DNA from: Streptomyces sp. A3M-1-3
Lineage (GTDB): Bacteria; Actinomycetota; Actinomycetes; Streptomycetales; Streptomycetaceae
Length of the DNA: 64,000 nucleotides
Assembly: GCF_024213665.1 (NCBI RefSeq)
Contig: NZ_JANAVP010000005.1
Location: 1-64,000 of the forward strand
Direction of reading: 5' to 3'
Position 1 is the first letter of the stretch; each line of letters starts with the position of its first letter. Below the pieces are notes generated by a model. It had not been told where the DNA came from. It was given only the letters and a program-made list of their open reading frames with translations, and searched no databases. This document shows, piece by piece, positions 43,857 to 53,364 of the stretch. The position numbers and the translations under genes were made by a program.

Positions 43857-44717
43857 GTGTACCGGTTTCTGCTGACCCCGCGGTGGTGGGGGATCAACCT
43901 CTTCGTCGTGCTGGCCATCCCCTTCTGCGTGTTCATGGGGTCGTGGCAGCTCGGCCGGTTCGAGGACCGCGTCGAATCCCACCGGGCCGCCGAGGAGAAG
44001 CCGGCCGCCGCCAAGCAGAAGGCGGCGGCGCTGGACTCCCTGTTGCCCGTCGACAAGGCGACCTCGGGGCGGCTCGCCACGGTCTCCGGGCGGTACGGGG
44101 ACCAACTGCTCGTACCGGGGCGGGAGCTGGACGGCAAGCGCGGGTACTACGTGCTGACCCTGCTGCGTACCGACGGCGGCAAGGCGGTCCCGGTGGTACG
44201 GGGGTGGCTGGCCGGCGAGCCGGGCACGGCGACGGTGCCGGCGCCGCCTGCCGGTGAGGTCTCCGTGACCGGTGCGCTGCAGGCCTCCGAGAACACGGGT
44301 ACCAAGGGGGTCCACGCGCAGGGCGGACTGCCGGAGGGGCAGCTGGGGATGATCAGTGCGGCCGCGCTGGTGAACCTCGTCCCGTACGAGCTGCACGACG
44401 CGTGGCTGACGCTGCCCGAGGTTCCGAAGGACGCCGTGGGGATGCGGCCGGTGCCGGCGGCTGCCCCGCAGGGCAGTGGGCTCGACCTGAAGGCGTTCCA
44501 GAATCTTGGCTACACCGGCGAGTGGTTCGTCTTCGGCGGCTTCGTGCTCTTCATGTGGTTCCGGCTGTTCCGCCGCGAGGTGGAGGCGGCCAAGGACACG
44601 GAGCTCGGGCTGTTGCCCGAGGAGCCGGCTCAGGCACCGGGGCGCGAGCAGCCGGAGAACGAGACCGCGCAGCGCGGGCAGCGGGTGCAGGTCCGCGAGC
44701 GCGACGCCGACGTCTGA
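43857..44717 (+). CDS. SURF1-family protein
   Basis: 286 residues from GTG. Two membrane segments bracket a periplasmic domain (GINLFVVLAIPFCVFMGSWQ near the start; EWFVFGGFVLFMWFRLFRRE near the end) with the SURF1 signatures SWQLGRFEDRV and VRGWLAGE. It helps assemble the aa3 cytochrome c oxidase. The C-terminal 50 residues are a charged disordered tail. Confidence 0.9.
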   Translation: MYRFLLTPRWWGINLFVVLAIPFCVFMGSWQLGRFEDRVESHRAAEEKPAAAKQKAAALDSLLPVDKATSGRLATVSGRYGDQLLVPGRELDGKRGYYVLTLLRTDGGKAVPVVRGWLAGEPGTATVPAPPAGEVSVTGALQASENTGTKGVHAQGGLPEGQLGMISAAALVNLVPYELHDAWLTLPEVPKDAVGMRPVPAAAPQGSGLDLKAFQNLGYTGEWFVFGGFVLFMWFRLFRREVEAAKDTELGLLPEEPAQAPGREQPENETAQRGQRVQVRERDADV

Positions 44718-44741
44718 CCGCCGGACGCCCTCCCGGGCCCC

Positions 44742-45935
44742 TCAGGAGGCGTCAAGCACCCCGGTCCGGTAGACCGTGCCCGCGCATGCGTTGGGGATGA
44801 TGACGGACGCGTCCGGTCCGCCCGGGTCCGCGGTGTGCGTCACCGAGACGCTGCCGTCCGCGGTGCTCCCGCCCGGCTCCTCCACGCCGCCCTGCGGGGC
44901 AACGTTCGTACTGGTATCCGACGCACCCGAGGCACCCGAGGCGCCATCCGTCGGCGTGGGGTCGGGCGAGGGGGGGGTCGTGGGGCAGCTCTCCGACGGC
45001 ACCCAGGCGAACCGCACCTCGTACGCCATGTTCGGCTTCAGGATGAGCCCGCTGTGCTCCAGCGAGGGGTCGGGCAGCCCGGCCGCCGCGTCGCCCGCGG
45101 TGTGGTCGACCACGGTGATCTTCGCGGAGTCCGCCGCGCCGTTCGCCGCGACGGTGACGATGCCGTCGCCACCCACCGTGCAATCACTGCCGGAGATGTT
45201 GGAGACCCGGAAGGAGCCGTACACCTTGCCGTCCGCCTCGGGGCCGCCCGCGGCCGCGGAGACGACTCCGAGCTGGTCGGCGCCACAGTCGGGCGAGGTC
45301 ACGGCCGCCGTCCCGGCGGGGTTGGTCTCGCCGTCGGCCGTGCTGCCGTCGGGGCTCTTCTCCGTGCCCTGCGTCTCGTCCTCGCGACCGTCCTCGCCCT
45401 TCGCGCCGGACTGCCCCGCGGGCGTTCCCGCCTGCGGCTGTCCGTCGCCCGCGCCGGCCTCGTCGCCCGTGCCGCCCTGCGCCTGCTCGCCGTGTCCGGC
45501 GATGGAGGGCCGGTCGTTCGCGGCGTCGGAGGAGGAGGCCACATGCACGAAGGCCGGGATCGCGGTGCCGATGAACAGGGCCGCTGCGGCCATGCCGACG
45601 ACGGCCTGCCGCTTGCGGGCGCGTCGCGCCGGGACGGCGTGCCGCAGATGGTCGAGGGCACCTTCGGCGGGTTCGAGGTCTTGTACGGCGCCGCGCAGCA
45701 TGTTCCGCAGGACAAGTTCTTCCGTGCCGAGGCTGTCCGCACCCAGGTGGTGCGCGCCGAGGCTGTCCGCGCTCGGATCGTCCGCGCCCGGGCTGTCCGC
45801 ACCCCGGCCGGCCGGCTCGGCCTGCGCCGCCTGCGGTGTCGGGGTGGTCTCCGGACCGTTGCTCACTGTTTCGCTTCCAGACCGGTCGTCATCGGGCCCG
45901 TCCGGGCCGTACCGCTCGTACCTCTGCTTGCTCAT
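44742..45935 (-). CDS. Membrane partner of the SigE-type sigma factor
   Basis: 397 residues from the ATG at 45935, whose ATGA overlaps the sigma-factor stop. The N-terminus is acidic and cytosolic, with AVVGMAAAALFIGTAIPAFV as the only membrane segment (about 113-132). The outer part is Ser/Thr/Pro/Gly-rich with a DUF4232-like C-terminal domain. Position suggests an anti-sigma or sensor role, but no zinc HxxxCxxC motif is visible. A long upstream extension in this frame overlaps the sigma gene and is rejected. Confidence 0.7.
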   Translation of the reverse strand: MSKQRYERYGPDGPDDDRSGSETVSNGPETTPTPQAAQAEPAGRGADSPGADDPSADSLGAHHLGADSLGTEELVLRNMLRGAVQDLEPAEGALDHLRHAVPARRARKRQAVVGMAAAALFIGTAIPAFVHVASSSDAANDRPSIAGHGEQAQGGTGDEAGAGDGQPQAGTPAGQSGAKGEDGREDETQGTEKSPDGSTADGETNPAGTAAVTSPDCGADQLGVVSAAAGGPEADGKVYGSFRVSNISGSDCTVGGDGIVTVAANGAADSAKITVVDHTAGDAAAGLPDPSLEHSGLILKPNMAYEVRFAWVPSESCPTTPPSPDPTPTDGASGASGASDTSTNVAPQGGVEEPGGSTADGSVSVTHTADPGGPDASVIIPNACAGTVYRTGVLDAS

Positions 45936-46600
45936 GCCGACGCCTCCATGGCGACGCGCAGTGCCGCGATCCCGCGTGAGCCGTAAGCCTTCACCGAGCC
46001 CAGCGATATGCCCAGCGTGTCGGCCACCCGAGCTTCCGTCATGTCCGCGAAGTAGCGCAGGACGAGCACCTCGCGCTGGCGGCGCTGCAGGCCGCGCATG
46101 GCCTTGATCAGCGCGTCGCGCTCCAGTTGGTCGTACGCGCCCTCCTCGGCGCTCGCCATGTCCGGCATCGGCTTCGAGAGCAGCTTCAGCCCGAGGATGC
46201 GGCGGCGCAGTGCGGAGCGCGAGAGGTTGACCACGGTCTGCCGCAGGTAGGCGAGGGTCTTCTCCGGGTCGCGCACACGGTTGCGCGCGGAGTGCACCCG
46301 TATGAACGCCTCCTGGACGACGTCCTCGCACGAGGCGGTGTCGTCCAGCAGCAGTGCGGCGAGGCCGAGGAGCGACCGGTAGTGGGCACGGTAGGTCTCG
46401 GTCAGGTGGTCAACTGTGGTGCCCGCTGCCATGACGTCCTCAGCGCCCTCGCGCTGCGACGGTATGCGGGCGGGCCGCGTGGCGGGCATGGGGGCGATCA
46501 CCGGCATCCCGCCGGGCGCACGAGGGCGCCGGAACGGACGCACGGGCGCGCCCCGCACCGGGATGGCCGCAATGTCGAGAATGCCGAGAACTTCTGCCAC
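45932..46600 (-). CDS. SigE-family ECF-like RNA polymerase sigma factor
   Basis: 222 residues. Region 2 (AHYRSLLGLAALLLDDTASCEDVVQEAFIRVH) and region 4 (LQRRQREVLVLRYFADMTEARVADTLGISLGSV) are intact and separated by the usual linker. The first 60 residues are a basic Pro-rich extension. The start may be at an internal ATG near 46440. About 290 bases separate it from asd; I see no gene there. Confidence 0.88.
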   Translation of the reverse strand: MAEVLGILDIAAIPVRGAPVRPFRRPRAPGGMPVIAPMPATRPARIPSQREGAEDVMAAGTTVDHLTETYRAHYRSLLGLAALLLDDTASCEDVVQEAFIRVHSARNRVRDPEKTLAYLRQTVVNLSRSALRRRILGLKLLSKPMPDMASAEEGAYDQLERDALIKAMRGLQRRQREVLVLRYFADMTEARVADTLGISLGSVKAYGSRGIAALRVAMEASA

Positions 46601-46890
46601 GCCTGTTGGACACGTGTCCCCCCGTCAGGGTTGTACGCGCAGGGCATCGCTTCTGACGATGCGTTGAAAGCCCTCATGCGTACCCGCTCTTCCCCAATGC
46701 CCCAGTTTGTTCGGTGCCTCGAAGTGGCGACCGCAAAGACGCCCCCCGCCCAACTGCCGGTTGCAGGTGGTGGGGAGCGAATCGTCGAACACGATGACGG
46801 TGCAGTACAAGTGGTTCAGACCATCACCTTGATCACAGACCCTCGAGACTGCGATCACAAGACCTTCACAGATCCTATAAAGGCTTCCGG

Positions 46891-47967
46891 TCAGTCCGCC
46901 GAGAATTCGGCAGCCACCAGTTCTGCGATCTGAGCCGTGTTCAGAGCAGCACCCTTACGGAGATTGTCTCCGCACACGAAAAATTCGAGCGCGCGGGGGT
47001 CGTCCAACGACCTCCGGATCCGCCCGACCCAGGACGGATCGGTCCCCACCACGTCCGCGGGCGTGGGGAAGTCGCCCACCTCGGGGTTGTCGAAGACCAC
47101 GACGCCCGGCGCGGTGGAGAGGATCTCGTGCGCAGCCGCGACCGTCACATCCTTCTCGAAACGCGCGTGCACGGTCAGCGAGTGGGTGGTGATCACCGGG
47201 ACCCGTACACAGGTCGCCGTCACGCGCAGGTCCGGCAGATCCAGGATCTTGCGGGACTCGTTGCGGATCTTCAGCTCCTCGGAGGACCAGCCGCCCTCCG
47301 CCAGGGAACCCACCCACGGCACCACGTTCAGCGCCACCGGCCCCGCGAAGGGGCCCGTGTCGTCGCCCACAGCCCGCCGTACGTCACCGGGCGTCTCACC
47401 CAGCTCCGTACCGGCGACCAGGGAGATCTGCTTGCGCAGCGCGTCGACGCCGGCATGGCCGGCCCCGCTCACCGCCTGGTACGAGGAGACGATCAGCTCG
47501 TCCAGTCCGTACTCGGCGTGCAGCGCGCCGACCGCCACGATCATGGCCAGCGTCGTGCAGTTGGGGTTGGCGACGATGCCGCGCGGGCGGATCCGGACGG
47601 CATGCGGATTGATCTCGGGAACCACCAGCGGTACGTCCGGATCCATCCGGAAAGCCGCCGAATTGTCCACCACTACCGCGCCCTTGGCCGCGACGACCGG
47701 CGCCCACTGGGCAGCGACCTCGTCGGGCACGACGAACACGACGACGTCGCCGGCGCCGATGCCCTCGAAGGCGTCCTCGGTGAGCGCGACGACTTCGGTC
47801 ACCACGCCCCGTACGAGCAGCTTGCGGCCGGCCGAGCGCGGCGACGCGATCAGCCGGATCTCACCCCAGACGTCCGCGTGCTGCGACAGGATCCCGAGCA
47901 GAACCGCGCCGACCGCTCCGGTCGCCCCGACGACGGCGAGCGTCGGGGCGGACCGGGACCCGGTCAT
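46891..47967 (-). CDS. asd: Aspartate-semialdehyde dehydrogenase
   Basis: 358 residues. NADP loop [14 protein letters not shown] (about 12-25), catalytic Cys in [11 protein letters not shown], and the acid/base His in [12 protein letters not shown]. Converts aspartyl phosphate to aspartate semialdehyde, feeding lysine/diaminopimelate, methionine and threonine. Its start overlaps the aspartate kinase stop by ATGA, the standard actinobacterial order ask-asd. Confidence 0.96.
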   Translation of the reverse strand: MTGSRSAPTLAVVGATGAVGAVLLGILSQHADVWGEIRLIASPRSAGRKLLVRGVVTEVVALTEDAFEGIGAGDVVVFVVPDEVAAQWAPVVAAKGAVVVDNSAAFRMDPDVPLVVPEINPHAVRIRPRGIVANPNCTTLAMIVAVGALHAEYGLDELIVSSYQAVSGAGHAGVDALRKQISLVAGTELGETPGDVRRAVGDDTGPFAGPVALNVVPWVGSLAEGGWSSEELKIRNESRKILDLPDLRVTATCVRVPVITTHSLTVHARFEKDVTVAAAHEILSTAPGVVVFDNPEVGDFPTPADVVGTDPSWVGRIRRSLDDPRALEFFVCGDNLRKGAALNTAQIAELVAAEFSAD

Positions 47968-49235
47968 CGGCCGGTGCCTCCGTAGACGACGGCCTCGTCG
48001 CTGTCGCTGTCCAGGCCGAAGGCGGTGTGCACGGCGCGGACCGCCTCGTTGACGTCGTCGGCGCGGGTGACCACCGAGATGCGGATCTCGGAGGTCGAGA
48101 TCAGCTCGATGTTCACGCCCGCGTCGGAAAGCGCCTCGAAGAAGGACGCCGTGACTCCGGGGTTCGTCTTCATACCCGCGCCGACCAGCGAGATCTTGCC
48201 GATCTGGTCGTCGTAGCGCAGAGACTCGAAGCCGATCCCGTCCTTCGCCTTCTCCAGGGCGTCGATGGCCTTGCGGCCCTCGGTCTTGGGAAGGGTGAAG
48301 GAGATGTCGGTCAGGGCGGTGGCAGCCGCCGAGACGTTCTGCACCACCATGTCGATGTTGATCTCGGCGTCCGCGATGCTACGGAAGATCGCCGCGGCCT
48401 CGCCCGGCTTGTCCGGCACCCCGACGACCGTGATCTTGGCCTCGGAGACGTCGTGGGCGACTCCGGAGATGATGGCGTGCTCCACCTGCTGGTCTCCTTG
48501 CGGCTCGTTGCTGACCCAGGTTCCGCGCAGCCCGGAGAAGGACGAGCGGACGTGGATCGGGATGTTGTATCGGCGTGCGTACTCCACACAGCGGTGCAGC
48601 AGCACCTTGGAGCCGGAGCTGGCGAGCTCCAGCATGTCCTCGAAGGAGATCCAGTCGATCTTCTGGGCCTTCTTCACGACCCGCGGGTCGGCGGTGAAGA
48701 CGCCGTCCACGTCGGTGTAGATCTCGCACACCTCGGCGTCCAGCGCGGCGGCCAGGGCGACAGCGGTCGTGTCCGAACCGCCGCGGCCGAGGGTGGTGAT
48801 GTCCTTCTTGTCCTGGGACACACCCTGGAAGCCGGCGACGATGGCGATGTTGCCCTCGTCGAGGGCGGTGCGGATCCGGCCCGGCGTGACATCGATGATG
48901 CGCGCTTTGTTGTGGACCGAGTCGGTGATGACGCCTGCCTGGCTGCCGGTGAACGACTGGGCCTCGTGGCCCAGGTTTTTGATCGCCATGGCCAGCAGGG
49001 CCATGGAGATCCGCTCTCCCGCGGTCAGCAGCATGTCGAATTCGCGTCCGGCAGGGATCGGGGATACCTGCTCGGCGAGATCGATCAGCTCGTCCGTCGT
49101 GTCGCCCATCGCGGATACCACGACGACCACCTGGTGGCCGTTCTTCTTGGCATCGACGATTCGCTTGGCGACGCGCTTGATGCCTTCGGCATCGGCTACG
49201 GAGGAGCCTCCGTACTTCTGCACGACAAGGCCCAC
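47964..49235 (-). CDS. ask: Aspartate kinase
   Basis: 423 residues. Kinase domain [19 protein letters not shown] at the N-terminus, [20 protein letters not shown], and two ACT repeats at the C-terminus for lysine/threonine feedback. In related bacteria an internal start makes a separate beta subunit; the ATG-rich ACT boundary is compatible with that. First gene of the aspartate operon. Confidence 0.96.
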   Translation of the reverse strand: MGLVVQKYGGSSVADAEGIKRVAKRIVDAKKNGHQVVVVVSAMGDTTDELIDLAEQVSPIPAGREFDMLLTAGERISMALLAMAIKNLGHEAQSFTGSQAGVITDSVHNKARIIDVTPGRIRTALDEGNIAIVAGFQGVSQDKKDITTLGRGGSDTTAVALAAALDAEVCEIYTDVDGVFTADPRVVKKAQKIDWISFEDMLELASSGSKVLLHRCVEYARRYNIPIHVRSSFSGLRGTWVSNEPQGDQQVEHAIISGVAHDVSEAKITVVGVPDKPGEAAAIFRSIADAEINIDMVVQNVSAAATALTDISFTLPKTEGRKAIDALEKAKDGIGFESLRYDDQIGKISLVGAGMKTNPGVTASFFEALSDAGVNIELISTSEIRISVVTRADDVNEAVRAVHTAFGLDSDSDEAVVYGGTGR

Positions 49236-49306
49236 GTGCGCTCCTCGCTCAGTCCGTCTCTTCCGGGGACAGCCCCGGGCGCCCGCAGTACTGCGGTCGG
49301 CTCAGT

Positions 49307-50590
49307 CTAACGAGCGGGCAGAAACCGCCCCACGCGTATTGCATCGTGAGATGTCCCGCTCACATCCGCCACGCGGGACGGCTCTGACACCGCTCGTCGC
49401 AGGGACCCCTGCCCTCTGCCCCTCTCCTCACGCCGAACGTGGCCCATGTCACGCGGCAGGGTGGCACTGACACGGAATCCACCGTCCGGTTCCGGCCCGG
49501 CCTGTAGCGCTCCCCGCAGCTCCACGACGCGTTCGCGCAGGCCCACGAGCCCGTACTTCCCGGACGGCAGCCCGGGCCCCGGCCCTGGCGTGATGCGCGG
49601 GCGGCCGTTGCACACCGTGATGCGCAGGGCCGCCGCCGTCTCGCCGCCGTACGGGCCGCGCTCCACCGCCGGGTCGTTGGGCACCGCTGGGTCGTACTCC
49701 ACCGCCCGGTCGCACTCCACCACCGGGTCGTACTCCACCACCAGGCGGACCGGCGCGCCGGGCGCGTGCTTGCGGGCGTTGGTCAGACCTTCTTGGACCA
49801 AGCGGTACGCCATCTCCTGGACCGGCAGCGGCCACCGGGCGAGCCGGTCGAGGTCGCCGTGCGGCGTCACCTCGGAACCCGCCGCCTCGATGAGTGCACG
49901 CAACTCCGGGAGCCCGGGAGCACGCAGGCCCGCGACCGTCCGGCGCAGCTCGTCGAGCGCGGCTTCGGCACGTCGGCGGAACACCCGGTCCGGATCGCCG
50001 GAATCGCAGGTGAGCGCGATGAGGCTGAGGTGATGGGCAACGGTGTCGTGCATCTCGCGGGCGATGCGGGCCCGCTCGGCCGCGGTCGCCCGCTCGCCGG
50101 CCAGTTCACGCTCCCGCTGTCGGCTCAGCGCCAGCTCCGCCGCCTTGGCGGCCAGTTCACGCCGGGAAGTGGACAGCAGACCCAGCGCGACGGGCGCCAG
50201 GCCGAGCAGTACGGCGCTGAGGGCGTCCAGCGTGATGTCCTCCCAGCTCCAGGGCAGCAGTTCCAGATGCGGCCACGGGTAGAAGGAGACTCCGGACACC
50301 ACGGCGCCCCACACCCAGGGCTCTCCCCGCTGCCGGGGCAGGGCGGCCACCGCGTACAGCGCGAACATCACCGGCAGCCAGAGGTAGCCGGCGGCGAGAC
50401 CGGGAAGGGTCAGCAGCAGAACCGTGCGCGGGAAGCGCCGCCGTACGACCAGAAGCACGGCCACCAGCAGCGCGCAGCCGAGCATCCAGTCGGGGCCCCA
50501 GTTCCGGGTGGCGACCGCCTCCACCCCGGCGAATACGGGTGGCGCGGCATCGAGCAGCCGCCTCCGCGCGCGGACACTGCGGACACTCAC
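49307..50590 (-). CDS. Sensor histidine kinase, HisKA_3 type
   Basis: 427 residues from a GTG overlapping the regulator stop by GTGA; codons back to 50956 are a shadow of that regulator. Hydrophobic segments lie in the first 140 residues, then ARIAREMHDTVAHHLSLIAL with the His and an HATPase (GLTNARKHAPG, YGLVGLRERV). Pairs with the following regulator. A repetitive Tyr-Asp-Pro-Val stretch (VVEYDPVVECDRAVEYD) sits inside the ATPase domain. Confidence 0.88.
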   Translation of the reverse strand: MSVRSVRARRRLLDAAPPVFAGVEAVATRNWGPDWMLGCALLVAVLLVVRRRFPRTVLLLTLPGLAAGYLWLPVMFALYAVAALPRQRGEPWVWGAVVSGVSFYPWPHLELLPWSWEDITLDALSAVLLGLAPVALGLLSTSRRELAAKAAELALSRQRERELAGERATAAERARIAREMHDTVAHHLSLIALTCDSGDPDRVFRRRAEAALDELRRTVAGLRAPGLPELRALIEAAGSEVTPHGDLDRLARWPLPVQEMAYRLVQEGLTNARKHAPGAPVRLVVEYDPVVECDRAVEYDPAVPNDPAVERGPYGGETAAALRITVCNGRPRITPGPGPGLPSGKYGLVGLRERVVELRGALQAGPEPDGGFRVSATLPRDMGHVRREERGRGQGSLRRAVSEPSRVADVSGTSHDAIRVGRFLPAR

Positions 50591-51231
50591 GCCAGGTCCG
50601 CCCGGTGCGCCACCGTCGCCAGGGCAACCCGGTTCGACGCGTGCAGCTTCCGCTTGAGCTCGGTGATGTGCGTCTTCACCGTCGTGACGCCGATCCTGAG
50701 CTGTTCGGCGATCTCGGCGTTCGACAGACCGACCGTCACCAGGGTGAGGACCTCGCGCTCGCGGCGGGTCAGCTGAGGCAGCGGCTGTCCGGCGGGCCCG
50801 GCCATCACCTCCGGCCGGCCCCCCAGCCGCCGGTCCAGCGCGGCGCTGCTGCCGCGCGTGGCGAAGACGACCCCGCCCGAGGCGAGCACAAGGACGGCCT
50901 GCCGCAGCAGCTCCGGCGTGCTGTCCTTGAGCAGAAAGCCGACTGCGCCACCGCACAGCGCGGACGCCAGCTGTTCGCCACTGTCGAATGTGGTGAGCAG
51001 GGCGACGGGGGGCGGCTGCGGAAGGGCGCGTATGCCGGCGAGCAGGGTGAATCCGTCGGGCGCCGGCATCACGACCTCGAGGAGCACGACATCGGGGGAA
51101 CTGTCGCGCACGGCGTCCATCGCCGCTGAGCTGTCACAGACGGAGACGCTGATGACGCCCTCGACAGTCACGACCTGGCGCAGCGCTTCCCGTACCAACG
51201 CTTCGTCGTCCACGACAAGAACGCGGATCAT
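50587..51231 (-). CDS. NarL-type response regulator with Glu at the phospho-acceptor site
   Basis: 214 residues from the ATG at 51231 (IRVLVVDDEALVREAL). The receiver core reads DVVLLEVVMP, so the expected Asp is Glu. The acidic pocket (VVDDE) and the Lys of GFLLKD are kept. A LuxR HTH (LTRREREVLTLVTVGLSNAE) follows. Glu can mimic the phosphorylated state, so this regulator may be constitutively active even though its kinase gene is intact beside it. Confidence 0.88.
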   Translation of the reverse strand: MIRVLVVDDEALVREALRQVVTVEGVISVSVCDSSAAMDAVRDSSPDVVLLEVVMPAPDGFTLLAGIRALPQPPPVALLTTFDSGEQLASALCGGAVGFLLKDSTPELLRQAVLVLASGGVVFATRGSSAALDRRLGGRPEVMAGPAGQPLPQLTRREREVLTLVTVGLSNAEIAEQLRIGVTTVKTHITELKRKLHASNRVALATVAHRADLA

Positions 51232-51325
51232 TCCCACTCCCCCGAAAAACTGACGCGGCCTCACGTCGGAGGCGTCACATCCTACTTCGTGCCGATGCCG
51301 AGCCCCTGACGGGCTGGGACCATGA

Positions 51326-51703
51326 GTGGAGACCTACACACTTGCACGGGGGCAACATCTTCATGGCATTCCACTCTCCCTTCAGAATTCCCATGCACCG
51401 GCACGGGTTCGGGGAGAAAAGACAGTCCAAGCGCCCGAATCGAGGGCGGAAATTCCTGACTTCTCCGTACTGACCAACCGCGAGAGGCAGGTACTCCTCC
51501 TGCTGGCCGACGGAGAATCAAATCGTGTTCTCGCCCGAAGACTCGGCGTGGCGGAGCGCACCGTGAAGGCACATCTCACCAATCTGATGCGCAAGCTGAA
51601 TGTCGGGTCCCGCATCCAGGCAGCGCTCATTGCGGCCCAGCACCACCACGCCATACGCCCTGAAGGGCATGACCCGAAAGGGCAATGCCCCAAGGTCCAA
51701 TAG
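51326..51703 (+). CDS. Small LuxR-type transcriptional regulator
   Basis: 125 residues, only the HTH domain is recognisable (LTNRERQVLLLLADGESNRV, then VAERTVKAHLTNLMRKL). No receiver or other sensory domain. The GTG start lacks a clear ribosome site; no better start is in frame. It stands just upstream of the secreted-peptide operon and faces it, so it probably regulates it. Confidence 0.75.
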   Translation: METYTLARGQHLHGIPLSLQNSHAPARVRGEKTVQAPESRAEIPDFSVLTNRERQVLLLLADGESNRVLARRLGVAERTVKAHLTNLMRKLNVGSRIQAALIAAQHHHAIRPEGHDPKGQCPKVQ

Positions 51704-51783
51704 AGATGGATGATCAAGGACGGCATTGTTTGTTCCGCCGCGCAGAACACCTGCGCGGCTCACCACACGGGGAGGAACAAACA

Positions 51784-52233
51784 ATGAAGAAGAGCATGCG
51801 CATGGCTGCGGCTACCGCAGTTGCCGCGGTGGCTCTGGGAGTTGCGGCGCCGATGGCTTCCGCGACCGAGTCGGCGCACATCGCCCGGACCGCGATCTCG
51901 GTGTCGGCCGCCACGCCTTCGGCCTCGGTGACGACCGCGACCCTGCCCACGTCCGCGCCGGCGGCCGCCGACGTCAGTGCGGCGGACAGCGCGGCTCACG
52001 CCAACGCCCTTGCCGCGGCCAAGGGGGGCCGGCTCGACCCCGTCATCAAGCTTCTCAAGAAGAGCCCCGACGCCTTCAAGTCCGCGGTGCGGGCGGCCAA
52101 GAACGGCGCATCCGCCTACCACAAGTGGGTCAAGAGCCTTTCCTGGAAGAACCCGCTCAAGTACACGCTGATGGCACTGCCCGGCTACCTGCAGACCGAG
52201 CTGATCAACTGGCTTGCCAGCCAGGTCGGCTGA
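51784..52233 (+). CDS. Secreted cationic bacteriocin-like peptide precursor
   Basis: 149 residues with a strong GGAGG site. Signal peptide AAATAVAAVALGVAAPMASA with an AxA cleavage site near residue 27. A Ser/Thr/Ala-rich propart follows, then AAAKGG and a 68-residue Lys/Trp-rich amphipathic end (LDPVIKLLKKSPDAFKSAV, KWVKSLSWKNP, LINWLASQVG). Composition recalls cationic class II bacteriocins. Next comes a small membrane protein of the kind that gives immunity. Function inferred; no database match made. Confidence 0.6.
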   Translation: MKKSMRMAAATAVAAVALGVAAPMASATESAHIARTAISVSAATPSASVTTATLPTSAPAAADVSAADSAAHANALAAAKGGRLDPVIKLLKKSPDAFKSAVRAAKNGASAYHKWVKSLSWKNPLKYTLMALPGYLQTELINWLASQVG

Positions 52234-52250
52234 TAGTTGACCGATTCGCC

Positions 52251-52279
52251 GCTGCCCCGGACCGAGTGTCCGGGGCAGC
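52251..52279 (+). terminator. Intra-operon hairpin
   Basis: Perfect 12-bp arms (GCTGCCCCGGAC and complement) with a CGAGT loop, between the secreted peptide and the membrane protein. It can make the peptide mRNA more abundant than the downstream genes. Confidence 0.75.
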
Positions 52280-52299
52280 ACCCATAAGGAGATGACGTA

Positions 52300-52566
52300 G
52301 TGAAGAAGTCGCGAGAGCAAGCAATCACCGACAACCTCTGGGCTCTCCCAGCGCTCTTCATCAGCATCTCCTTTGTATGCTTCTGGATCGTCAAGAGCGA
52401 CGCCGCCGCCGCGATCGGCTGGTGGTCCTACTTCCTGGGCTGGATTCCCGCGGTGAGCATGCTGGTCTGGTGCCGGGCCAAGGGCAAGGAGATGGGCGGC
52501 GGCGCGGTCTTCGCCTTTGTCGCCCTCCCTCTCTTCGGTCTTCTCTTCTGGCTCAACCATGGGTGA
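52300..52566 (+). CDS. Small membrane protein, candidate immunity protein
   Basis: 88 residues from GTG behind AAGGAG. Three hydrophobic segments (LWALPALFISISFVCFWIV, AIGWWSYFLGWIPAVSMLVW, AVFAFVALPLFGLLFWLN). No recognised family. Size and position after a bacteriocin-like gene suggest protection of the producer. Its end overlaps the ABC ATPase start by eight bases. Confidence 0.65.
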   Translation: MKKSREQAITDNLWALPALFISISFVCFWIVKSDAAAAIGWWSYFLGWIPAVSMLVWCRAKGKEMGGGAVFAFVALPLFGLLFWLNHG

Positions 52567-52944
52567 ACCCGGGTTTGGTGGTGCCGCGCCGCTGCTGGTC
52601 GCGCAGGGGCTCAGCAAGTCCTTCCACGGCAAGCGTGTCGTGGACGATGTGTCCTTCCACCTCCCGCCCGGAACCGTCACAGGCTTCCTCGGCGCCAACG
52701 GCGCCGGGAAGACGACCACCATCCGGATGCTGCTCGGGCTCCTTCACGGCCAGGGGAGACCCTGTTCCTGGGAAGACCCCTGGCAGCCTGGCGTGATCCC
52801 GCGCGCGTCGAGAAGGACAGCTTCCTGCAGACGCTGGTCGGCAGCTCGCTTCCCCCGTGGGGAGCACTGGCTCTGTTCGGCACGTTCACCGCTGTCGTCG
52901 CCTGCTGCGGCCTGCGCGCGTACCTCCGCCGCGAGGCGCCCTGA
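52559..52944 (+). pseudogene. ABC transporter remnant: ATPase start fused to permease end
   Basis: The ATPase starts normally (LLVAQGLSKSFHGKRVVDDV; Walker A GANGAGKTTTIRMLL). Its frame breaks in a G-run near 52754; adding one G restores GETLFLGRPLAAWRDPARV. Directly afterwards the frame continues into EKDSFLQTLVGSSLPPWGAL and a membrane helix FGTFTAVVACCGLRAYL that ends an ABC permease. So an in-phase deletion removed most of both genes. Only remnants of an exporter for the peptide remain. Confidence 0.8.
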
Positions 52945-52959
52945 CGGACTGGAACTCGC

Positions 52960-53353
52960 TCAGTTCGCGCTGCCGGGTTCGACGACCCAGCGGCTCGAGT
53001 AGCCGGTGATCTCCGCGATCTGGTCGTAGTCCTCGTCGTAGTGGAGGACCGTGGCTCCGTGCCGCTGGGCCGTGGCGGCGATCAGCAGATCCGGCAGTGA
53101 GAACGCCCGGTGGTTGCCTCGGTCCGTCGCCTGGCGCTGAATCCATGTCCCACACCTCGTCCGGGCAGGGCGGATAGTCGAAGCCGGTCAGCCAGCGGCG
53201 CAGCCATTGCGACTCAGCCTTGTTCCGTGCGGAGTAGGGAATCTCCATGGTCACGGCGCCACTGACGCAGAGCAGGCCTCGCTGATACAGCGGCTCGAAC
53301 ACCTCGCGGACAGCCGGCTTGCTCCGCCGTACGAGGGCGGACTTGTCGATCAA
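52960..53353 (-). pseudogene. vapC: PIN-domain (VapC-like) toxin, frameshifted
   Basis: TTG start gives LIDKSALVRRSKPAVREVF with the first acidic residue of the PIN site. After GFDYPPCPDEVWD the frame breaks near 53145. A +1 frame carries the rest: QRQATDRGNHRAFSLPDLL and AATAQRHGATVLHYDEDYD, whose acidic residues complete the active site, to a stop at 52960. The toxin is therefore probably inactive. It follows its antitoxin by 11 bases. Confidence 0.8.
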
Positions 53354-53364
53354 TTACCGTTCCC

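Noticed and set aside
44742..46331. 529-codon fusion of the sigma gene and its partner
   Set aside because: The upstream part reads the sigma gene out of frame; the ATGA at 45935 is the real start.
46625..46858. 77-codon ORF upstream of the sigma factor
   Set aside because: No ribosome site and no family; it lies in the probable promoter region.
49307..50956. 549-codon histidine kinase
   Set aside because: The first 122 codons are a shadow of the response regulator; GTGA at 50590 is the natural start.
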